DNA from: an uncultured Mycoplasmatota bacterium
GTDB lineage: Bacteria > Bacillota_I > Bacilli_A > RF39 > UBA660
Length of the DNA stretch: 16,371 nucleotides
Assembly: GCA_900551925.1 (NCBI GenBank)
Contig: URXR01000024.1
Location: 1-16,371, forward strand
Direction of reading: 5' to 3'
Of this stretch, positions 13,534-16,371 are shown piece by piece; position 1 is the stretch's first letter, and each line of letters begins with the position of its first letter. The translations under genes and the position numbers were made by a program. The notes beneath the pieces are model-generated. The model made no database searches and was not told the DNA's origin. It saw nothing but the letters and a program-made list of their open reading frames with translations.

Positions 13534-14250
13534 ATGAAAAGGGATAAAAGTTTTTATTGTATTTTTATAATGTTTTTATTTGTAACTTGTTATTTAACAT
13601 GTTTCATTATGTCTAGTAGAATTATAGAATTTGGAGGACTTATCGCCACTGCCGGAGCAATTATTTATCCATTTACTTATTTTATAGCAGTCCTATATTA
13701 TGAAAGATATGGAAAAAATAAAATCTTTGAACTTATTAATTTTACTATAATAGCCCTTATTTTTATGGGTATAATGCTAGCACTTGCCTCAACCTTTAAA
13801 GTTTCCGGAGGAACTGATGGTTTAGAAAAAATCTTTAATGTTGATTTTAGAATGTTATTCGCAATGGTAGTAGCTTTTATTGTAGGACAATATATCAATA
13901 TCAGATTATACAAATTCTTAGGGCATCAAAAAGGTTTTGACTTTTTAATATCTGGTACAATTGCCATTACTATCGATAGCTTCTTATTTATTTTCTTAAC
14001 TTATCTAGGAGTTGCACCATTTAAAGAAGTTATATGTTTAGCGACTGGACAATATGTATTAAGCGTTATTGCTATTATAATTTTTGCTCTATGTTTCCAT
14101 TCTTTAATTCCATCTTTATTAACTAACAAAGATAAAGCTTTAAAAGAAGAAGAAAAAGAATTGAAAACCTTAACTAAAACTACTAGCACTAAAAAAAGCA
14201 CTGCTAAAACTACTGCTAAGAAAAAATCAAAAACAGACGAAAAAAAATAA
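13534..14250 (+). CDS. VUT-family (YhhQ-like) putative queuosine-precursor transporter
   Basis: 238 residues with about six membrane segments between residues 8 and 195. The early block G-L-I-A-T-A-G-A-I-I-Y-P-F-T-Y, followed by E-R-Y-G-K-N-K, the middle V-G-Q-Y-I-N-I-R-L-Y-K and the later G-T-I-A-I-T-I-D-S-F-L-F match the VUT/DUF165 (YhhQ) family, whose characterised members import queuosine precursors. The cytoplasmic tail (about 200-238) is an unusual Lys/Thr run, probably disordered. AGGAGGG precedes the ATG. It is single, divergent from the 109-residue gene and convergent with yneF. Family membership is fairly clear; the substrate is inferred. Confidence 0.8.
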   Translation: MKRDKSFYCIFIMFLFVTCYLTCFIMSSRIIEFGGLIATAGAIIYPFTYFIAVLYYERYGKNKIFELINFTIIALIFMGIMLALASTFKVSGGTDGLEKIFNVDFRMLFAMVVAFIVGQYINIRLYKFLGHQKGFDFLISGTIAITIDSFLFIFLTYLGVAPFKEVICLATGQYVLSVIAIIIFALCFHSLIPSLLTNKDKALKEEEKELKTLTKTTSTKKSTAKTTAKKKSKTDEKK

Positions 14251-14267
14251 GCCTTTAAGGCTTTTTT
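14249..14267. terminator. Bidirectional terminator between transporter gene and yneF
   Basis: AAGCCT (14249-14254), TTA loop, AGGCTT (14258-14263), then a U-rich run on the plus strand. The A-run on the other side gives a U-run on the minus strand. It overlaps both stop codon regions. Confidence 0.8.
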
Positions 14268-14481
14268 ATTTTTGATTCATTTTAGTCATTTGTTTCATAA
14301 CTTGATTAACTTGCTTTTGACTCGGAGTTCTTCCCATACTAGTCATCATAACCTTTATCATATCCTCAGTAATCGGAGGATTCTTCTTAAGATATTTTTG
14401 CATAAAAAACCTAGCTAAGAAAAAACCTATAATAAGTCCAGGAATAAGTCCTATTACAATCATTAATATATCATGCCACAT
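14266..14481 (-). CDS. yneF: YneF-family (UPF0154) small membrane protein
   Basis: 71 residues. A single N-terminal membrane helix (about 5-27, with G-L-I-P-G-L-I-I-G-F-F-L-A-R) is followed by the family block N-P-P-I-T-E-D-M-I-K-V-M-M-T-S-M-G-R-T-P-S-Q-K-Q-V and a basic end. This is the UPF0154/YneF family of Bacilli; its function is unknown. GGAGG lies eight bases ahead of the ATG. In Bacillus subtilis yneF lies next to sirA (yneE), and the same pair occurs here, although each gene has its own promoter and terminator. Confidence 0.9.
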   Translation of the reverse strand: MWHDILMIVIGLIPGLIIGFFLARFFMQKYLKKNPPITEDMIKVMMTSMGRTPSQKQVNQVMKQMTKMNQK

Positions 14482-14502
14482 AATTTATACCTCCATAGAT
14501 AT

Positions 14503-14531
14503 ATTTTATAAAATAGTTTATGATATTGCAA
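14503..14531 (-). promoter_or_regulatory. Promoter of yneF
   Basis: On the minus strand, TTGCAA (14531-14526) and TAAAAT (14508-14503) are separated by 17 bases, about 22 bases ahead of the ATG. Confidence 0.6.
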
Positions 14532-14544
14532 GAAATTTTATTAT

Positions 14545-14579
14545 AAAAAAGAAAAAGATTAGCTTTTTACTCTTTTTCT
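14545..14579 (-). terminator. Terminator of sirA
   Basis: On the minus strand, AGAAAAAGA and TCTTTTTCT form a 9-bp stem around a 12-base loop that contains the sirA stop codon, followed by a U-run. It lies just ahead of the yneF promoter. Confidence 0.7.
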
Positions 14580-14984
14580 AAGTACAAAGAAATAATCTTG
14601 ATCTTTAAAATTACAAACAAAAAGTGGACCTTTTAAATCACGTAAATCATTTAAAAAAGTAGGATGATCTATATTACTCTCTATCTTAATATTAGAACTC
14701 TTAACAGTCAAAATAGAAATTTCATTTAAAAACAAATTATTTATGATATGTTCATTATTATTATAAGAATACATAATCTTATCAGCATATTTATTTTTAA
14801 AAAAATCATTTAAATAATTCTTATCCAAAAAATTACTAATTTGTGAAAATAAATTATAACCATATTCTTTATCAATAGGTTTCATATAATATATTCTATT
14901 AAAAATAAAAAATAATTCACTAGACTTATCCTTATATAATTTATAAAATTCATCTTTAACATTAAATACATAAAATTCTTTCAT
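14559..14984 (-). CDS. sirA: SirA-like sporulation inhibitor of replication (tentative)
   Basis: 141 residues from the ATG at 14984, chosen because GGTGA lies five bases ahead; the GTG codons just upstream are part of that site. The opening K-E-F-Y-V-F-N-V-K-D-E-F, the mid-protein K-P-I-D-K-E-Y-G-Y-N-L-F-S-Q-I and the C-terminal F-V-C-N-F-K-D-Q-D-Y-F-F-V-L-R-K-R resemble the SirA/YneE family in length (148 in B. subtilis) and layout. SirA binds DnaA and blocks new rounds of replication at the onset of sporulation. Support comes from the YneF gene next door, as in Bacillus, and from a Spo0A-box-like site just upstream. Similarity by eye is modest, so the name is provisional. Confidence 0.6.
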   Translation of the reverse strand: MKEFYVFNVKDEFYKLYKDKSSELFFIFNRIYYMKPIDKEYGYNLFSQISNFLDKNYLNDFFKNKYADKIMYSYNNNEHIINNLFLNEISILTVKSSNIKIESNIDHPTFLNDLRDLKGPLFVCNFKDQDYFFVLRKRVKS

Positions 14985-15000
14985 TCTTATCACCACAGTA

Positions 15001-15036
15001 AGTATATAAAATTATCTAACCATTTTTTGTCGAAAA
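15001..15036 (-). promoter_or_regulatory. Candidate Spo0A-controlled promoter of sirA
   Basis: TTTGTCGAAAA at 15026-15036 (plus-strand orientation) matches the consensus Spo0A box exactly. On the minus strand, TATACT (15006-15001) is a plausible -10. A 17-base spacer would place the -35 at 15029-15024, where the sequence is poor (CAAAAA) and overlaps the box. A box over a weak -35 is the layout of Spo0A-activated sigma-A promoters. GATAAT at 15016-15011 is an alternative -10. Confidence 0.55.
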
Positions 15037-15046
15037 AAAGAAAGAA

Positions 15047-16371
15047 TTAAAATTTTACTCTTTCTTCAATATAATCTTTAACTTCCTCTAATTTTAAAGT
15101 AACTTGCTTCATTGTATCTCTATCACGTAATGTAACTACTCCCTTTTCTAACGTATCATCATCTACTGTTAAACAAAATACAGTACCAATCGCATCATTA
15201 CGACGATATCTCTTTCCAATTGAGCCAGTTTCATCATAATTAGTCATAAAATATTTTCTAAGATCTTTATATACTTCCAAAGCCTTATCTTGATGATATT
15301 TTTTCACCAGTGGTAAGATTGCAACTTTATAAGGTGCTAAAAAAGGATGTATTCTTAAAACTTCTCTAGTATCATTTTCTAACTTTTCTTCTCTATAAGC
15401 ATCAAATAAAACTGCTAAAACTGCTCTATCAAGACCACAGGTAGATTCAATTACATAAGGAACATATTTAGTATTAGTTTCTGGATCTAAATATTCTTGA
15501 CTTACTTTACTGTATTCCATATGACGAGAAAGATCAAAATCAGTTCTATTATGAGTACCATTTATCTCTCCCCAACCAAAAGGAAATTTATATTCAATAT
15601 CACAAGCTTCTTTAGCATAATGAGCTAATTTTTCATGATCATGAAATCTTAAATTATCAGGATCAATTCCTAAAGACTTATAAAACTCAAGTCCATAGTT
15701 TTTATAAAAATTATAAATCTCTGAATCTGTACCTTCCTTGCAAAAAGTCTGAAACTCCATTTGCTCAAATTCAATAGTTCTAAAAGTAAAATTACCTGGA
15801 GTTATCTCATTACGAAAAGCTTTACCAATTTGCCCTATAGAAAAAGGAATTTTAGCTCTCATTGTTCTTTGAACATTTAAAAAGTTTACATACTCTCCTT
15901 GAGCATTTTCAGGTCTTAAATAAATTGTACTTTTACTATCATTAGTTACCCCTCGATTAGTTTCAAACATTAAATTAAATTCTCTAACATCAGTAAAATT
16001 AGACTTACCACAATTAGGACAAGGAATTTTATTTTCTCTTATAAAATTTATAAGCTCTTCATCATCCATAGCATCACCCTTAGAGCTATCAGTAAAATCA
16101 TTAACTAAGTTATCTGCTCTAACACGCATTTTACATTCCTTACAATCAATAAGGGGATCAGAAAAAGATGAAACATGACCAGAAGCTTCCCATACTCTAG
16201 GGTGCATTAAAATTCCAGCATCTACTTCATATGCATTGTCCCTTTCTTGAATAAATTTCTTTCGCCACGCCTCTTTAATATTATTTTTTACTCTAGCACC
16301 AAGTGGACCATAATCCCATGTATTTGCAAGTCCTCCATATATTTCACTACCAGGAAAAATAAATCCATAGT
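15047..16371 (-). CDS. glyQS: Glycyl-tRNA synthetase, alpha2 type, N-terminus beyond window edge
   Basis: About 441 codons are visible. The frame is open to the right edge, where the protein begins Y-G-F-I-F-P-G-S-E-I-Y-G-G-L-A-N-T-W-D-Y-G-P-L-G; only about 10-15 residues appear to be missing. It charges tRNA-Gly. Motif 2 is R-N-E-I-T-P-G-N-F-T-F-R-T-I-E-F-E-Q and motif 3 is G-L-D-R-A-V-L-A-V-L, both class II. A zinc ribbon is suggested by C-K-E-C and C-P-N-C-G. The C-terminal anticodon-binding domain starts near L-A-P-Y-K-V-A-I-L-P. This is the single-chain alpha2 enzyme of Mollicutes and Staphylococcus, not the alpha2beta2 GlyQ/GlyS of B. subtilis. sirA follows after about 62 bases. Confidence 0.95.
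   Translation of the reverse strand, partial: YGFIFPGSEIYGGLANTWDYGPLGARVKNNIKEAWRKKFIQERDNAYEVDAGILMHPRVWEASGHVSSFSDPLIDCKECKMRVRADNLVNDFTDSSKGDAMDDEELINFIRENKIPCPNCGKSNFTDVREFNLMFETNRGVTNDSKSTIYLRPENAQGEYVNFLNVQRTMRAKIPFSIGQIGKAFRNEITPGNFTFRTIEFEQMEFQTFCKEGTDSEIYNFYKNYGLEFYKSLGIDPDNLRFHDHEKLAHYAKEACDIEYKFPFGWGEINGTHNRTDFDLSRHMEYSKVSQEYLDPETNTKYVPYVIESTCGLDRAVLAVLFDAYREEKLENDTREVLRIHPFLAPYKVAILPLVKKYHQDKALEVYKDLRKYFMTNYDETGSIGKRYRRNDAIGTVFCLTVDDDTLEKGVVTLRDRDTMKQVTLKLEEVKDYIEERVKF

Noticed and set aside
13698..14201. Minus-strand open frames opposite the VUT-family transporter
   Set aside because: Antisense shadows of a membrane protein gene; no ribosome sites or family signature.
15010..15046. 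Terminator between glyQS and sirA
   Set aside because: The only hairpin is an A/T-only stem around CGAC, which is better explained as a 0A box; read-through from glyQS remains possible.
1..16371. Template repeat or reverse transcriptase of a DGR within the window
   Set aside because: No gene resembles a reverse transcriptase and I found no second copy resembling 2401-2530; a decisive search needs the whole genome.
1..16371. tRNA genes, CRISPR arrays or insertion sequences
   Set aside because: No cloverleaf-like, regularly repeated or transposase-like sequence was noticed on either strand.

Overview
The window looks like a chromosomal segment from a very AT-rich, Gram-positive, probably gut-dwelling member of the Bacilli/Mollicutes-related Firmicutes. 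I infer something like the uncultured RF39/RFN20-type or Erysipelotrichales-type lineages. The reasons are the low GC, strong AGGAGG-type ribosome binding sites, the rpsF-ssb-rpsR and lepA-hemW arrangements, a YneF/SirA neighbour pair as in Bacillus, an alpha2-type glycyl-tRNA synthetase (GlyQS), and a Gram-positive-style Tad pilus operon with no secretin.

Layout. (1) Positions 1-986 hold a cut-off gene for a secreted anthrax-lethal-factor-type (M34-like) metalloprotease with its own promoter. Its GC (about 41% over 1-240) and codon use differ from the rest, so it is either acquired DNA or an assembly join. (2) 1021-2134 is the rpsF-ssb-rpsR operon on the minus strand, with promoter, leader and terminator. 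(3) 2215-4012 is a single-gene unit for a surface protein: a SipW/TasA-type signal peptide, a TasA-like beta region and a C-type-lectin/FISUMP-like C-terminus. The 93 bases that encode the tip of that C-terminus are GC-rich and contain no sense codon ending in A, the signature left by a diversity-generating retroelement (DGR). (4) 4018-8835 is a compact Tad/Flp pilus operon: flp, two TadE-like pseudopilins, a CpaE/TadZ ParA-like ATPase, the CpaF/TadA ATPase, TadB and TadC. (5) 8888-12962 holds a small membrane protein facing a lepA - spoIIID-like - hemW - unknown operon. (6) 12976-14531 holds an unknown small protein with its own operator-like promoter, a divergent queuosine-precursor-type (YhhQ/VUT) transporter, and convergent yneF. 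(7) 14545-16371 holds sirA, preceded by a perfect Spo0A-box-like site, and the 5'-truncated glyQS.

How the parts fit. The pilus operon and the surface protein are adjacent and co-oriented, but separated by a terminator that overlaps the surface gene's promoter. The most interesting hypothesis is that this bacterium displays a retroelement-diversified, lectin-like adhesin next to, and perhaps together with, a Tad pilus. No reverse transcriptase or template repeat is visible here, so the retroelement would have to act from elsewhere in the genome. A second theme is sporulation: SirA (replication inhibitor) with a 0A box, and a SpoIIID-like regulator between lepA and hemW, suggest that the lineage has or recently had a Spo0A-governed programme.

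Terminators are mostly placed over gene ends, and several are bidirectional between convergent genes. No tRNA, rRNA, CRISPR array or insertion sequence was seen.
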